A stretch of DNA of 64,000 bases from Eubacterium sp. ER2 (GCF_000765215.1 NZ_JPJE01000009.1:31156-95155), one strand, 5' to 3'; shown: positions 28,581 to 38,163, numbered from the stretch's first letter. Program-made: numbers and translations. Notes: generated by a model not told the origin, from the letters alone.

Positions 28581-29497
28581 TGAAGGTGAGAGTGGGAAAT
28601 AAGATAAAGCGGGCGCTTGCAGGCGCCCTGGCAGCTCTCCTGGTCCTGGCAGCAGGGCAGGGGGCTGCGCCCCTGTCCGCTCAGGCGGCCGGCGGAAACG
28701 TCTATACCTGTGCGGTCCATCCCTGCTATGCCCACCCGGTCACCGGGGCCATTGAGGACTCCGGGGGAGAGGCGTCCTACGCCACCGGACAGGGGATGGT
28801 GGAGGGAGCGGTCTACACCACAGGCATACTGGAGGTGACGGACAGCGGGGCCTACTACCTGACCATCCGCATGAGCCTGATGAGCTACACATCCGGTCAC
28901 AGCTTCTGGGTACAGAACGTGGGGGACTCCTCCTGGTCCAACCCGGCTGTGGGCGTGACGGGGAGCGGATCGGACAGCAACGGGGCCACCTCGGATATCT
29001 GTATCCAGGTGCCCAGTGAAAACTGTGTGGTCCGGGTCTCCATGTATGTAAGTCCCATGGGGAGAGATGTCATCTTCTATCTCTATCCAAGCGACTACAC
29101 AGCGGGAAATAACACAGACATGAAAGCCACCATCGTGACGGCGGCGTCCGGCAGCTCCTCCCTTGGCAGCAACAGTCTGTCGGCGGCGGGCTTGGCCGAT
29201 ACAAATACAGGGGAAGAGACAGATGGAAGCGAGGCACCGGCTCTCTCCAGCTCCATAGAGGAGGCGGCGGACCCAGCCACAGACGGAGAGCTGTCCGACG
29301 CCCAGGGGCTTAGCCTCTCTACCGCTTCGGACGGGGAAGAGGGGACGGAAGGAGCTTCCGGCAGCGGCGTGTTTGCCGTGGCGGCGGCCGTCATGGCGAC
29401 CGGTCTGGTCTTCATGGGAGCGGCGGCAGCGATCGTCTATTTCTTCCGGAGAAACTGGCGCAGATGGGGCGGAGGTTACGAAGATGATGAGGATTGA
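28580..29497 (+). CDS. shp: Cell-surface heme-binding protein, Shp family
   Basis: ATG 28580 overlaps the previous stop (TGATG). After a signal peptide (to about 37) comes a Shp domain (residues 40-185): VYTCAVHPCYAHPVTGAIED, GQGMVEG, CIQVPSENCVVRVSMYVSPM, GRDVIFYLYP. Met73 and Met160 are 87 residues apart, exactly as the axial heme ligands Met66 and Met153 of streptococcal Shp. An acidic Ser-rich stalk, a membrane helix (residues about 265-290) and a basic stop-transfer follow. Shp relays heme from the surface receptor to the ABC lipoprotein. The downstream IsdE-like gene overlaps by 14 bases. High confidence in the family. Confidence 0.88.
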   Translation: MKVRVGNKIKRALAGALAALLVLAAGQGAAPLSAQAAGGNVYTCAVHPCYAHPVTGAIEDSGGEASYATGQGMVEGAVYTTGILEVTDSGAYYLTIRMSLMSYTSGHSFWVQNVGDSSWSNPAVGVTGSGSDSNGATSDICIQVPSENCVVRVSMYVSPMGRDVIFYLYPSDYTAGNNTDMKATIVTAASGSSSLGSNSLSAAGLADTNTGEETDGSEAPALSSSIEEAADPATDGELSDAQGLSLSTASDGEEGTEGASGSGVFAVAAAVMATGLVFMGAAAAIVYFFRRNWRRWGGGYEDDED

Positions 29498-30542
29498 CAG
29501 GAAAAAGACGGCCGGGAGGATGGCAGTTGGAAGGGCGGCAGGCGCGCTGGCCTGCGGCGCCCTGACACTGAGCCTCCTGGCAGGGTGCGTGGACCAGAGC
29601 GGGAGCGCGGCTGTGGAGTCGGCCAAGGCCAAGGTGGCGGCCATGGGGGAGGAGCCCCGCATCATAGCCACCTCCCCCGCCACAGCCGACATCTGTGACC
29701 GGCTGGAGCTGGACCTTGTGGGCGTGTGCACCAGCACCATATCCTCCCTGCCGGAGCGGTACGAGGGGGTGGAGCAGGTGGGGACGGCCATGAGCCCGGA
29801 CATGGAGATCGTGGCCTCCCTCTCCCCGGACTGGATACTAAGTCCCTCCAGCCTCCAGTCGGACCTCCAGCCAAAGTACGAGGCCATTGATACGGACTGG
29901 GCTTTCCTCAACCTGCGCAGCGTGCAGGGGATGTACCGGTCCATCCAGGAGCTGGGAGAGATATTCGGCAGGGAGGAGCAGGCCGGGGAGCTGGTAGATG
30001 AATTTACGGAATTCTATGAGGACTATGTGACTCGCAATGAGGGGCAGGAGAGCCCTAAGGTGCTGATCCTCATGGGGCTTCCCGGAAGCTACATCATCGC
30101 CACAGAGAACTCCTACGTGGGAAGTCTGGTGGAGCTGGCGGGAGGCGAGAATGTGTATGCCGGCACGGACCAGGAATTCCTGACTGTGAACACAGAGGAT
30201 ATGAAGTCCAGGGAGCCGGATGTGATCCTGCGGGCCGCGCACGCGCTGCCGGATCAGATCATCGAGATGTTCAACGAGGAATTTGAGACAAACGACATAT
30301 GGCAGCATTTCACGGCGGTCAAGGAGGGGCGGGTCTATGACCTGACCTACGAGCTCTTTGGCATGAGCGCTAATTTCAACTATCCGGAGGCCCTGGAGGA
30401 GCTCCAGCCCATGCTCTATCCCCAGAGCGAGGACGACGCGGAGCAGGCAAAGGAAAACAGCGACAGGGCTGCGGAGGCGGCAAAGGAGAGCGAAGCCACC
30501 GGGAAGACGGACGAGGAGACGCTGCAGGAGATTACTAAGTAA
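29484..30542 (+). CDS. isdE: Heme ABC transporter substrate-binding lipoprotein (IsdE/HtsA-like)
   Basis: ATG 29484 has GGAGG 8 bases upstream, inside the end of the Shp gene. The 352-residue protein has a lipobox LLAGC (Cys35) and aligns along its length with IsdE. Examples are TAMSPDMEIVASLSPDW with Met103 at the place of the IsdE Met ligand, VLILMGLPGSYIIATENSYV, and ILRAAHALPDQIIEMFN with His253 at the His ligand. It would take heme from Shp and deliver it to the permease. The C-terminal 40 residues are an extra acidic tail (EDDAEQAKENSDRAAEAAKE). Confidence 0.93.
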   Translation: MMRIDRKKTAGRMAVGRAAGALACGALTLSLLAGCVDQSGSAAVESAKAKVAAMGEEPRIIATSPATADICDRLELDLVGVCTSTISSLPERYEGVEQVGTAMSPDMEIVASLSPDWILSPSSLQSDLQPKYEAIDTDWAFLNLRSVQGMYRSIQELGEIFGREEQAGELVDEFTEFYEDYVTRNEGQESPKVLILMGLPGSYIIATENSYVGSLVELAGGENVYAGTDQEFLTVNTEDMKSREPDVILRAAHALPDQIIEMFNEEFETNDIWQHFTAVKEGRVYDLTYELFGMSANFNYPEALEELQPMLYPQSEDDAEQAKENSDRAAEAAKESEATGKTDEETLQEITK

Positions 30543-30586
30543 GGAGAGGTGAGCCATGAGCGAAGAAAAACTGACAGTACCGGAGG

Positions 30587-31594
30587 ATGGACCAGAGCCG
30601 GAAAAAGAAGAAGACAGCCAGGGCGGCCCTCTCCTTTATCATCCTGGGAGTCCTCCTGGCGGCGCTGGTATTCGCCTCCATCAATATCGGGAGCCTGCAG
30701 GTGTCCTTTGGGGAGCTGATAAGAGGGCTCTTTGTGGAGCGCATCGAGAACGTGGCGGCCATCTATGACCTGCGCTTTCCCAGGATCGTCATCTCCCTCT
30801 TTGCGGGGGCGGCGGTGGCGGTGGCGGGCGTCCTCTTCCAGGCAGTGCTGAAAAATCCCCTGGCAGACCCGGGCATCATCGGCATTTCCAGCGGGGCCAG
30901 CTTTATGGCGGTGCTGGTCACGGCCTTTCTCCCGGCCCTCTATTTCTTTACCCCTCTCTTTGCCTTTGGGGGAGGCGTGCTGGCCTTCTTCCTTGTGTAC
31001 AGCCTGTCCTGGAAGGGGGGCTTAAGCCCTCTTCGCATCATCCTTACAGGCGTGGCGGTGAGCGCTATGTTCTCGGGGCTCTCGGACGCCCTGAACTCCA
31101 TGACAGGGGGCAACTCCTCCGGGGTGGCCTCCATCGTGGAGGGGAACATCACCCAGAAGACCTGGGAGGATGTGCAGACCCTTCTGCCCTACGTCATCGT
31201 GGGGCTGGTGCTGGCAGTGCTGTTTTCCAAAATGTGCAATCTCATGACTCTGGAGGACAAGACGGCCAGGGGGCTGGGAGTCAATGTCAACCTGATGCGC
31301 ATCCTGATCTCCCTGGTGGCAGTGCTCCTTGCCAGCATTTCCACGGCAGTGGCGGGAGCCGTCAGCTTCCTAGGGCTCATCGTGCCCCATATGGGGCGCA
31401 TCCTGGTGGGCAGCGACCACCGGGCCCTGGTGCCCTTTTCCATGCTGGCGGGTGCCTTTACCTTCCTTCTGGCGGACACCATCGGAAGGACCGTGGCGGC
31501 GCCCTACGAGGTGTCGGCCTCCATCATCATGAGCGTGATCGGCGGCCCGTTCTTTATCATTTTGCTTAGGAGGTCAAAGAAATATGCAGCGTGA
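30587..31594 (+). CDS. isdF: Heme ABC transporter permease, FecCD family (IsdF/HtsB-like)
   Basis: This 335-residue protein has about ten membrane segments and the FecCD marks LRFPRIVISLFAGAAVAVAG, NPLADPGIIGISSGASF and GAVSFLGLIVPHMGR. Its ATG at 30587 follows GGAGG with almost no spacing. A better site (AAGGAGAGG) leads to an out-of-frame ATG at 30556 whose 70-codon ORF overlaps it. A single-base difference in the A-run at 30602 would join the two into one longer N-terminus. Either reinitiation or a sequence error is possible. It overlaps the ATPase gene by 11 bases. Confidence 0.92.
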   Translation: MDQSRKKKKTARAALSFIILGVLLAALVFASINIGSLQVSFGELIRGLFVERIENVAAIYDLRFPRIVISLFAGAAVAVAGVLFQAVLKNPLADPGIIGISSGASFMAVLVTAFLPALYFFTPLFAFGGGVLAFFLVYSLSWKGGLSPLRIILTGVAVSAMFSGLSDALNSMTGGNSSGVASIVEGNITQKTWEDVQTLLPYVIVGLVLAVLFSKMCNLMTLEDKTARGLGVNVNLMRILISLVAVLLASISTAVAGAVSFLGLIVPHMGRILVGSDHRALVPFSMLAGAFTFLLADTIGRTVAAPYEVSASIIMSVIGGPFFIILLRRSKKYAA

Positions 31595-32372
31595 GGACAA
31601 GAAGAAGCCGGCTATGGAGGTGAGAGGGCTGTATTTTTCCTACGGGAAGAACAAAGTGCTAAGAGACGCCTCCTTTACCATCCAGGAGGGAGAAATAACC
31701 ACCATCATGGGGGCCAACGGGTGCGGGAAATCCACCCTTTTCAACCTGATGACAAAAAACCTCTGCCCCAGGAAGGGAAATATCTTCCTTGGGGGGAGGA
31801 ATATCCAGAACCTGGCGCTGAAGGAGTTTGCCAGGAAGGTTTCCATCGTGCACCAGTACAACACCTCCGCCGATGACATCACAGTGGAGCGGCTGGTGTC
31901 CTTTGGCAGAACCCCTCACATGAAAATGATGCAGGCCCGCAGCCAGGAGGACGAGGAGAAGATACGGTGGGCCATGGAAGTGACGAACGTGGAACAATAC
32001 AGGTATCGGGAGGTGGGAAGGCTCTCCGGGGGCCAGAGACAGCGGGTGTGGATCGCCATGGCGCTGGTCCAGAGCACGAAGATCCTCTTCCTGGACGAGC
32101 CCACCACCTACCTGGACATCCGCTACCAGATTGAGATCCTGGAGCTGGTCCGGAGGCTGAACCGGGAGTACGGCATCACCATCATCATGGTCCTCCACGA
32201 CATCAACCAGGCCATCCACTATTCGGACCGCATCATCGGGCTGAAGGACGGACGGGTGGCCGCCTGGGGCGCGCCGGAGGAGATCATCACGCCGGAGTGC
32301 ATCCGGGAGCTGTACGGCATCTCCCTGGGCGTGACAAATGTAGAAGGAAAGAAATTTGTGCTCACCGTCTGA
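31584..32372 (+). CDS. Heme ABC transporter ATP-binding protein (FecE/HtsC-like)
   Basis: A 262-residue ATPase with Walker A GANGCGKST, Q-loop HQYNTSADD, signature LSGGQRQR, Walker B ILFLDEPT and H-loop VLHDINQAIHYSD. The last pattern is typical of iron-chelate importers. It powers heme uptake through the permease encoded by the overlapping upstream gene. Complete and normal in length. Confidence 0.93.
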   Translation: MQREDKKKPAMEVRGLYFSYGKNKVLRDASFTIQEGEITTIMGANGCGKSTLFNLMTKNLCPRKGNIFLGGRNIQNLALKEFARKVSIVHQYNTSADDITVERLVSFGRTPHMKMMQARSQEDEEKIRWAMEVTNVEQYRYREVGRLSGGQRQRVWIAMALVQSTKILFLDEPTTYLDIRYQIEILELVRRLNREYGITIIMVLHDINQAIHYSDRIIGLKDGRVAAWGAPEEIITPECIRELYGISLGVTNVEGKKFVLTV

Positions 32373-32405
32373 GGGCGGTGAGCGAAAGAGACAGGAGAAA
32401 GCTAT

Positions 32406-32822
32406 ATGAACAACAAAAATCCGATTCGTTTCCTGTGGATCATCGCGGGATTTATCTGTCTGGGACTGGGGACAGTGGGCATTGTGCTGCCTATCCTGCC
32501 AACAGTCCCCTTTTATCTGGCCACTGTGTTCTGCTTTGCGAAGAGCTCCAGGAGGCTCCACGACTGGTTCCTGGGAACCGGTCTGTACAGGAAGCACCTG
32601 GACAGCTTTGTCAGGGGAAAGGGCATGACCATGCAGACGAAATGCTCCATTGTGGGGACCGTGACTGTGGTCATGGCCATTGGGTTTATCCTGATGAGAA
32701 ATGTGCCCGTGGGCAGGATCTGTCTGGCCATTGTCTGGGTGTGCCATGTCATTTATTTCTTCTTCCGGGTGAAGACCATCCCCAGAGAAGACAGAAAGGG
32801 GCAGGAGCAGGCCTATGATTAA
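32406..32822 (+). CDS. DUF454 (YbaN-type) inner-membrane protein
   Basis: A 138-residue protein with three to four membrane segments and the DUF454 pattern [20 protein letters not shown] followed by [14 protein letters not shown]. Function is unknown; DUF454 genes often stand beside heme and iron genes. It starts 33 bases after the ATPase gene and overlaps the ABC exporter by 8 bases, so it belongs to the same operon. Confidence 0.85.
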   Translation: MNNKNPIRFLWIIAGFICLGLGTVGIVLPILPTVPFYLATVFCFAKSSRRLHDWFLGTGLYRKHLDSFVRGKGMTMQTKCSIVGTVTVVMAIGFILMRNVPVGRICLAIVWVCHVIYFFFRVKTIPREDRKGQEQAYD

Positions 32823-34566
32823 GAAAAGACTTCTGGGACTTCTGTCCCAGGCAAAGAAATACATTTACTTTCAGGTGCTATGGCAGTGGCTCTCCCTCCT
32901 CTGCCAGATCCTGGTCATCTGCAGCGTGTCCATGCTGCTGGAGGAGGCAATTTTCTGGCAGGTGACCGGCTCCTCGGCCCTTACATGGGGCGGTCTGGCA
33001 CTGGGCGCCATTGCCCTGCGGTTTGTCTGTGACAGGCAGGCCTCCTTTGCCTCCTACCGGGCCAGTGTGGATGTGAAGCGGATCCTGCGGGACAAAATCT
33101 ATGAAAAGCTCCTCCGGCTGGGAGCCTCCTACCGGGAGAAGACAGCCACGTCGGAGGTGGTGCAGATGGCGGCGGAGGGAGTGGAGCAGCTGGAGACCTA
33201 TTTCGGCAGATATCTGGCCCAGCTTTTCTACAGCCTCCTGGCGCCGGTGACTCTGTTTGCCGTCCTCTCCTTTGTGAGCTGGAGAGCCAGCCTGGTGCTC
33301 CTTGTCTGCGTGCCTCTCATCCCCATCTCCATTGTGGCGGTGCAGAAGTTCGCCAAGCGTCTGCTGGCAAAATACTGGGGCATTTACACAGAGCTGGGGG
33401 ACAGCTTCCTGGAAAATCTCCAGGGCCTGACTACCCTGAAGATTTATCAGGCGGATGAGGAGAAGGCCCGGGAGATGGACGCGGAGTCCCAGAAATTCCG
33501 GCGGGTCACCATGAAGGTGCTGACCATGCAGCTCAATTCCACCAGCGTCATGGATATCATCGCCTACGGAGGGGCGGCGGTGGGCATGATCGTCACCCTG
33601 TGGGAGCTGGCGGGGGGAAGGGTGAGCCTTCACGGAGCGCTGATGCTCATTCTTCTGGCCTCCGAGTTCTTCATTCCCCTGCGCCTTCTTGGCTCCTTCT
33701 TCCACATCGCCATGAACGGCATGGCGGCCAGCGACCGGATCTTTGCCCTGCTGGATCTGCCGGAGCCTGAGAAGGGAGAGGAAATCCTGGCAGGCGGAGA
33801 GACGGACCTGGCATTTGAGAACGTGTGCTTCTCCTACGGGGAGGACAGGCAGATACTGGACCAGGTGTCCATGGAGTTCCCGGCAGGGAGCTTTACCTCC
33901 ATCGTGGGGGCCTCGGGCTGCGGCAAGAGCACGGCGGCCGGCATCCTCATGGGGAGGAACAGAGGCTATGGGGGCAGCGTGAGGATACAGGGAAAGGAGC
34001 TGTCCCATATCCGGGAGGAAAGCCTGATGGAACAGATCACCATGGTGAGCCATAACAGCTGGCTCTTTAAAGGCACAGTGGAGGACAATCTGCGGATGGG
34101 AGCGCCGGACGCCGGGCCGGGGGAGATGGAGGAGGCCCTGAGAAAGGCCAACCTGTGGGATTTCCTGGCAGGGCAGCAGGGGCTGCAGACCCCTGTCCTT
34201 GAAAAGGGCAGCAACTTCTCCGGCGGCCAGTGCCAGAGACTGGCCCTGGCAAGGGCCCTGCTCCACGACACGCCGGTGTACATCTTTGACGAGGCCACCT
34301 CCAACATTGACGCGGAGAGCGAGGAGATGATCATGGATGTGATCCGCCGCCTGGCAGGGCAGAAGACGGTCATCCTCATCTCCCACCGGCTGGCAAATGT
34401 GACCGGTTCCGACCGGATCTACATGATGCAGGACGGCAGGGTGGCGGAGTCCGGCACCCACCGGCAGCTCCTGGAGAGGAGGGGACAGTATGAGAAGCTG
34501 TACAGGACCCAGATGGAGCTGGAGCAGTATGGAAAAGAACAGTACGGAAAGGAGGCGGCAGTATGA
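32815..34566 (+). CDS. ABC exporter half-transporter, first subunit
   Basis: This 583-residue fusion has six membrane helices (residues 1-320) and a nucleotide-binding domain (340-575) with Walker [10 protein letters not shown], signature [10 protein letters not shown] (changed from LSGGQ), Walker [13 protein letters not shown] and H-loop LISHRLANV. It pairs with the overlapping next gene. The pair resembles CydDC-like heterodimeric exporters, and streptococcal sia operons end in a similar pair. The substrate is unknown; heme, a heme product or a thiol are possibilities. A repeated QYGKE tail ends the protein. Confidence 0.88.
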   Translation: MIKKRLLGLLSQAKKYIYFQVLWQWLSLLCQILVICSVSMLLEEAIFWQVTGSSALTWGGLALGAIALRFVCDRQASFASYRASVDVKRILRDKIYEKLLRLGASYREKTATSEVVQMAAEGVEQLETYFGRYLAQLFYSLLAPVTLFAVLSFVSWRASLVLLVCVPLIPISIVAVQKFAKRLLAKYWGIYTELGDSFLENLQGLTTLKIYQADEEKAREMDAESQKFRRVTMKVLTMQLNSTSVMDIIAYGGAAVGMIVTLWELAGGRVSLHGALMLILLASEFFIPLRLLGSFFHIAMNGMAASDRIFALLDLPEPEKGEEILAGGETDLAFENVCFSYGEDRQILDQVSMEFPAGSFTSIVGASGCGKSTAAGILMGRNRGYGGSVRIQGKELSHIREESLMEQITMVSHNSWLFKGTVEDNLRMGAPDAGPGEMEEALRKANLWDFLAGQQGLQTPVLEKGSNFSGGQCQRLALARALLHDTPVYIFDEATSNIDAESEEMIMDVIRRLAGQKTVILISHRLANVTGSDRIYMMQDGRVAESGTHRQLLERRGQYEKLYRTQMELEQYGKEQYGKEAAV

Positions 34567-36344
34567 GCCTGGAAACCGGAAAAGTAAACAGCGTGCAGCC
34601 GGGCAGCGGTGAGGTGAGAAACACCCCCGTGCGGCGCAGCGGCATCAGGATCATGGGACGCCTTGTGGGCCTGGTGACCCCGCTTCTGCCGGTCATGCTC
34701 CTGGCGATCCTTCTGGGCACGCTGGGATATCTGTGCGCCATCTTTCTCACCATCCTGGCGGGCTTCGGGCTGCTGCACATCCTGCTGGCGGCCGCGGGCA
34801 TGGAGCTGAACCCGGGGACGGCGGGGCTTCTCCTGGGGGCGGAGCCGGGGACACTGTTTGTCCTTCTCATCGTCCTGGCAGTGGCCAGGGGCTTGCTCCA
34901 CTACGGGGAGCAGTACTGCAACCATTTTATTGCCTTTAAGCTGCTGGCCATCATCAGGCACAAGGTGTTTGCCGCCCTGAGAAGGCTCTGCCCGGCCAGG
35001 CTGGAGGGGCGGGACAAGGGCAATCTGATCTCGGTCATCACATCGGACATTGAGCTTTTGGAGGTGTTTTACGCCCACACCATCTCCCCCATAGCCATCG
35101 CCATAGCCACCTCCCTTGTGATGGCGCTGTTCATCGGGCAGTTCTCCCCGGCGGGGGCGATGCTGGCGCTGGCAGGCTACATCGCGGTGGGGGCTGTGCT
35201 CCCCCTTGTGTTCGGCAAAAGAGGCGGCGGGGCCGGCATGGAATTTCGCGGCGCCTTCGGTGACCTGAACAGCTTTATCCTGGACTCCCTGCGGGGGCTG
35301 GACGAGACCATCCAGTACGGCCAGGGGGAGAGGAGAAGAAGGCAGATGCAGGAGCGGTCAGACAGCCTGGGCGCTCTGCAGAAAAAGCTGAACCGCCTGG
35401 AGGCAGCCCAGAGGTCTGTCACCAACCTGGTCATCCTGCTCTTTTCTCTTGCCATGCTCCTTCTCATGATCACCATGAAGCAGGCCGGGGAGGCGGATCT
35501 GGTGGGCATGGTCATCGCCTCCATTGCCATGATGGGCTCCTTTGGCCCGGTGACAGCTCTCTCCAACCTGTCCAACAACCTGAACCAGACGCTGGCAGCA
35601 GGCGAGCGGGTCCTGTCCATCCTGGAGGAGAAGCCCCAGGTAGAGGAGGTATGCGGAAGGGAGCACACAGATTTTGAGGGAGCTCAGGCCGAGAAGGTCA
35701 GCTTCGGATACGGGGAGGAGGAGATCCTGCGGGATTATTCTGTGGAGATACCAGGGGGAAAGGTGATTGGCATCCACGGGGCCAGCGGCTCCGGAAAGTC
35801 CACCTTCCTGAAGCTTTTGATGCGCTTCTTTGACGTCCGGGAGGGGAAAATCCTCATTTCCGGAAAGGATGTGCGAGAGATCAACACGGCGGACCTGCGG
35901 GGGATGGAGTCCTATGTGACACAGGAGACGAGCCTCTTCCACGACTCCATCGCCGCCAATATCGCCGTGGGAAAGCCCGGGGCGTCCATGGAGGAGATCG
36001 TGGAGGCGGCGAAAAAGGCCTCTGTACACGACTTCATCCTGTCCCTGCCAAAGGGCTATGAGACGGAGGTGGGAGAGCTGGGCGACACCCTCTCAGGGGG
36101 AGAGAGGCAGCGGATCGGCATTGCCAGGGCCTTTCTCCACGATGCCCCCTTCCTTCTCCTGGACGAGCCCACCAGCAACCTGGACTCTCTCAACGAGGGG
36201 ATCATCCTGAAGTCTCTGAAGGAGGAGCGGAAGGACCGGACCGTGGTGCTTGTGTCCCACAGGAAATCCACCATGAACCTGGCGGACACGGTGTACGAGA
36301 TGGACAAGGCCTCCCGCCCCGGTCAGGAGAGGGAAGCCCTGTAG
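34563..36344 (+). CDS. ABC exporter half-transporter, second subunit
   Basis: This 593-residue partner overlaps the first subunit by 4 bases. Six membrane helices precede an ATPase domain with Walker A GASGSGKST, signature LSGGERQRIG, Walker B FLLLDEPTSNLD and H-loop VLVSHRKSTM. The canonical signature here, against the altered one in the partner, suits an asymmetric heterodimer. It is the last gene of the heme operon. Its final 22 bases overlap the end of the convergent DnaJ-domain gene, and I see no separate terminator. Confidence 0.88.
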   Translation: MSLETGKVNSVQPGSGEVRNTPVRRSGIRIMGRLVGLVTPLLPVMLLAILLGTLGYLCAIFLTILAGFGLLHILLAAAGMELNPGTAGLLLGAEPGTLFVLLIVLAVARGLLHYGEQYCNHFIAFKLLAIIRHKVFAALRRLCPARLEGRDKGNLISVITSDIELLEVFYAHTISPIAIAIATSLVMALFIGQFSPAGAMLALAGYIAVGAVLPLVFGKRGGGAGMEFRGAFGDLNSFILDSLRGLDETIQYGQGERRRRQMQERSDSLGALQKKLNRLEAAQRSVTNLVILLFSLAMLLLMITMKQAGEADLVGMVIASIAMMGSFGPVTALSNLSNNLNQTLAAGERVLSILEEKPQVEEVCGREHTDFEGAQAEKVSFGYGEEEILRDYSVEIPGGKVIGIHGASGSGKSTFLKLLMRFFDVREGKILISGKDVREINTADLRGMESYVTQETSLFHDSIAANIAVGKPGASMEEIVEAAKKASVHDFILSLPKGYETEVGELGDTLSGGERQRIGIARAFLHDAPFLLLDEPTSNLDSLNEGIILKSLKEERKDRTVVLVSHRKSTMNLADTVYEMDKASRPGQEREAL

Positions 36345-37369
36345 TGTTCCAGGAGCTGGCTGATCTGAAGGCTCAGGCTTTCAGGCAGCCGGCTTCTGTC
36401 TTCTTCTTTTTTGAACTTCAGCCACAGGTGGAGGCGCCGGTATCCGGCGCCTCTTTTCTTCCTGGCGGCGGCTCCTTTCCCGACTGCCAGGGAAGCGCTT
36501 TCGCCTTCCCCGGCCGCGCGGAGACGGACCAGGACCCGCCTCTGCTCAAAGAGAGGAACCAGGACATAGTACAGCCGGTCGTCCGAGAAGGAGAGGTATC
36601 CTGCCTCCTGCCCGGCGCTGTCCTTCAGGAAAAGGCGGTGGTCCCTCACACCTGCCGGGAAGAGGGGCGCCTCCGCCGGCAGGGAGCCTGGGAGGCCGGA
36701 ACCTTCCTGGCCCTTTGTCTCCAGCATGGCGGGGAAATAGTAAATGTCCTGCCCCTCCCGGTCAGAGGTGGTTTTGACTGCCAGCTCCTTAAGGAGGGAG
36801 GTGGCGTCTATGTACTGCTGGGCCAGAAGATAGGTGAGGTCCGCATGGAACCGGCTGCGGCAGGAGGGGGAGGAGGCTCTCCCCAGGGAGGCGTTGACCT
36901 CGTCCAGCAGCTCCTTCCCGCACAGGTAGATGCTGCGCAGAAAGAGGGGAAAGTCCTCCTCCGTGGTCCAGAAGTACCGTCCCCTGGCGGCGGTGAAGGT
37001 GCCGATCACCTCCCCGCCGCTGTCCTCAGCGAGGCACAGGATGTCCCGCTCCCGATAGGCGTGCCGGTTGACCGGGGCGTCCCAGGCGCTGCGCCGGGCA
37101 GAGCTTCGGTGTGGACTGTGATGGGCATCCCTGCGGCGGAAGACGCCTGATGCGGCCTCCGGCCCGGCCTGGGAGGAGCGGCCTCCGGGCCCGGTCCCCT
37201 TGAGAAGGGCGTAGGCGGCGTTGACCTGCCAGGCCAGATGCAGGTCTTCTTCAGAGGGCCCTGCGTCCGGGTGGAGCCGGTGCATGAGCTGGCGGTATTT
37301 CTTTTTGATCTGGTCCGGCGCCGCTCCCGGGGAGACTCCCAGGATGCGGCAGGCTTCCTCGCGTGTCAC
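36323..37369 (-). CDS. DnaJ-domain protein of unknown function
   Basis: The 348-residue protein begins with a J domain (residues 1-60): CRILGVSPGAAPDQIKKKYR and the HPD motif in MHRLHPDAGPSEED, which stimulates DnaK. There is no Gly/Phe or zinc region, so it is a specialised J protein. Residues 100-330 are an uncharacterised domain (FTAARGRYFWTTEEDFPLFL, YLSFSDDRLYYVLVPLFEQR). It is convergent with the heme operon and overlaps it by 22 bases. Its promoter should lie in 37370-37560 together with an ATGCCCAAAGGGCAT palindrome at 37530. Confidence 0.78.
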   Translation of the reverse strand: MTREEACRILGVSPGAAPDQIKKKYRQLMHRLHPDAGPSEEDLHLAWQVNAAYALLKGTGPGGRSSQAGPEAASGVFRRRDAHHSPHRSSARRSAWDAPVNRHAYRERDILCLAEDSGGEVIGTFTAARGRYFWTTEEDFPLFLRSIYLCGKELLDEVNASLGRASSPSCRSRFHADLTYLLAQQYIDATSLLKELAVKTTSDREGQDIYYFPAMLETKGQEGSGLPGSLPAEAPLFPAGVRDHRLFLKDSAGQEAGYLSFSDDRLYYVLVPLFEQRRVLVRLRAAGEGESASLAVGKGAAARKKRGAGYRRLHLWLKFKKEEDRSRLPESLSLQISQLLEHYRASLS

Positions 37370-37560
37370 GGTGCGCTGCCCTCCTTTTTTGTCCGCCGAA
37401 GCGGCGGACGCCTGTATTGTTTCAGTATAGCCAAGTTGGGGACGGATGTAAACAGGGGAGTGAGGAGAATGTGTGGAGGCGTGGGAGGCGAGGCGGCAGG
37501 GGGCAGGGGGTCAGGGCGGTCAATACATTATGCCCAAAGGGCATGGGAGGGGATAAAAAC

Positions 37561-37596
37561 TAAGTATTGGACATCGAAAGGGGATTTTTCTATAAT
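37561..37596 (+). promoter_or_regulatory. Flavodoxin promoter with shared YARGTAT element (site 1)
   Basis: TAAGTATTGG starts at 37561 and TATAAT at 37591, exactly 30 bases later. TGGACA serves as -35 with a 17-base spacer. The YARGTAT immediately upstream of -35 recurs in five other promoters of this window at the same distance. Confidence 0.7.
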
Positions 37597-37642
37597 AGGA
37601 CTGTAAAAAGAGAACACGTGCTTTTAAAAGGAGAGCGATCAT

Positions 37643-38116
37643 ATGAGCAAGACACTTGTAGCGTATTTTTCAGCCAGCGGGACAACCAAAAGGACAGCGG
37701 AGAGGCTTGCACAGGCTGCGGGGGCGGATCTCTATGAGATAAAACCGGCTGTGCCCTACACTTCGGCGGATCTGAACTGGATGGACAAGAAATCCAGGAG
37801 TACGATTGAGATGCAGGACCCGTCCTCCAGGCCGGAGCTTGCGGACAAGGATGCGGATATTGCGTCCCACGACAGGATTTTCCTGGGCTTCCCTATCTGG
37901 TGGTATGTAGCTCCCACGATCATCAATACATTCCTGGAGAGCTATGATTTCAGCGGAAAAGAGATCATCCTCTTTGCCACCTCCGGCGGAAGCGGATTTG
38001 GAAAGACCGTGAAGTCCCTGGCTCCCAGTTGCCCGGGCGCAGTGCTTAAGGAGGGCCGTCTTCTGAACGGAAGCCATTCTGTGGGCGAGCTGAAGACCTG
38101 GGTAGAAAGCCTGTAA
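37643..38116 (+). CDS. Flavodoxin-family protein
   Basis: A 157-residue cytoplasmic flavodoxin. The phosphate-binding loop is FSASGTTKRTAERLA (residues 9-23), and the FMN-contact loops are FLGFPIWWYVAPTIINTFLE (about 77-96) and FATSGGSGFGKT (about 107-118). It would carry electrons as FMN semiquinone/hydroquinone or serve as an NAD(P)H oxidoreductase subunit. It stands alone behind a strong promoter sharing the YARGTAT element with the next, secreted flavodoxin gene. Confidence 0.88.
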   Translation: MSKTLVAYFSASGTTKRTAERLAQAAGADLYEIKPAVPYTSADLNWMDKKSRSTIEMQDPSSRPELADKDADIASHDRIFLGFPIWWYVAPTIINTFLESYDFSGKEIILFATSGGSGFGKTVKSLAPSCPGAVLKEGRLLNGSHSVGELKTWVESL

Positions 38117-38163
38117 GCTATAAAGAAAATCATGCCTAAAAAGCATGAATGATCCAAAGATAT

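Noticed and set aside
28154..29944. 596-codon minus-strand ORF opposite the Shp and IsdE genes
   Set aside because: Shadow of well-recognised plus-strand genes, with low-complexity repeats mirroring the LGGSS stretch.
32878..34461. 527-codon minus-strand ORF opposite the first ABC exporter
   Set aside because: Shadow frame; the plus strand encodes a complete ABC exporter with all ATPase motifs.
24804..36344. Siderophore rather than heme transport
   Set aside because: The Shp-type Met pair, IsdE-type Met/His ligands and NEAT-like domains point to heme; no siderophore genes are nearby.
37530..37544. ATGCCCAAAGGGCAT palindrome as operator
   Set aside because: A single short palindrome with no second copy in the window; it may be chance or a weak hairpin.
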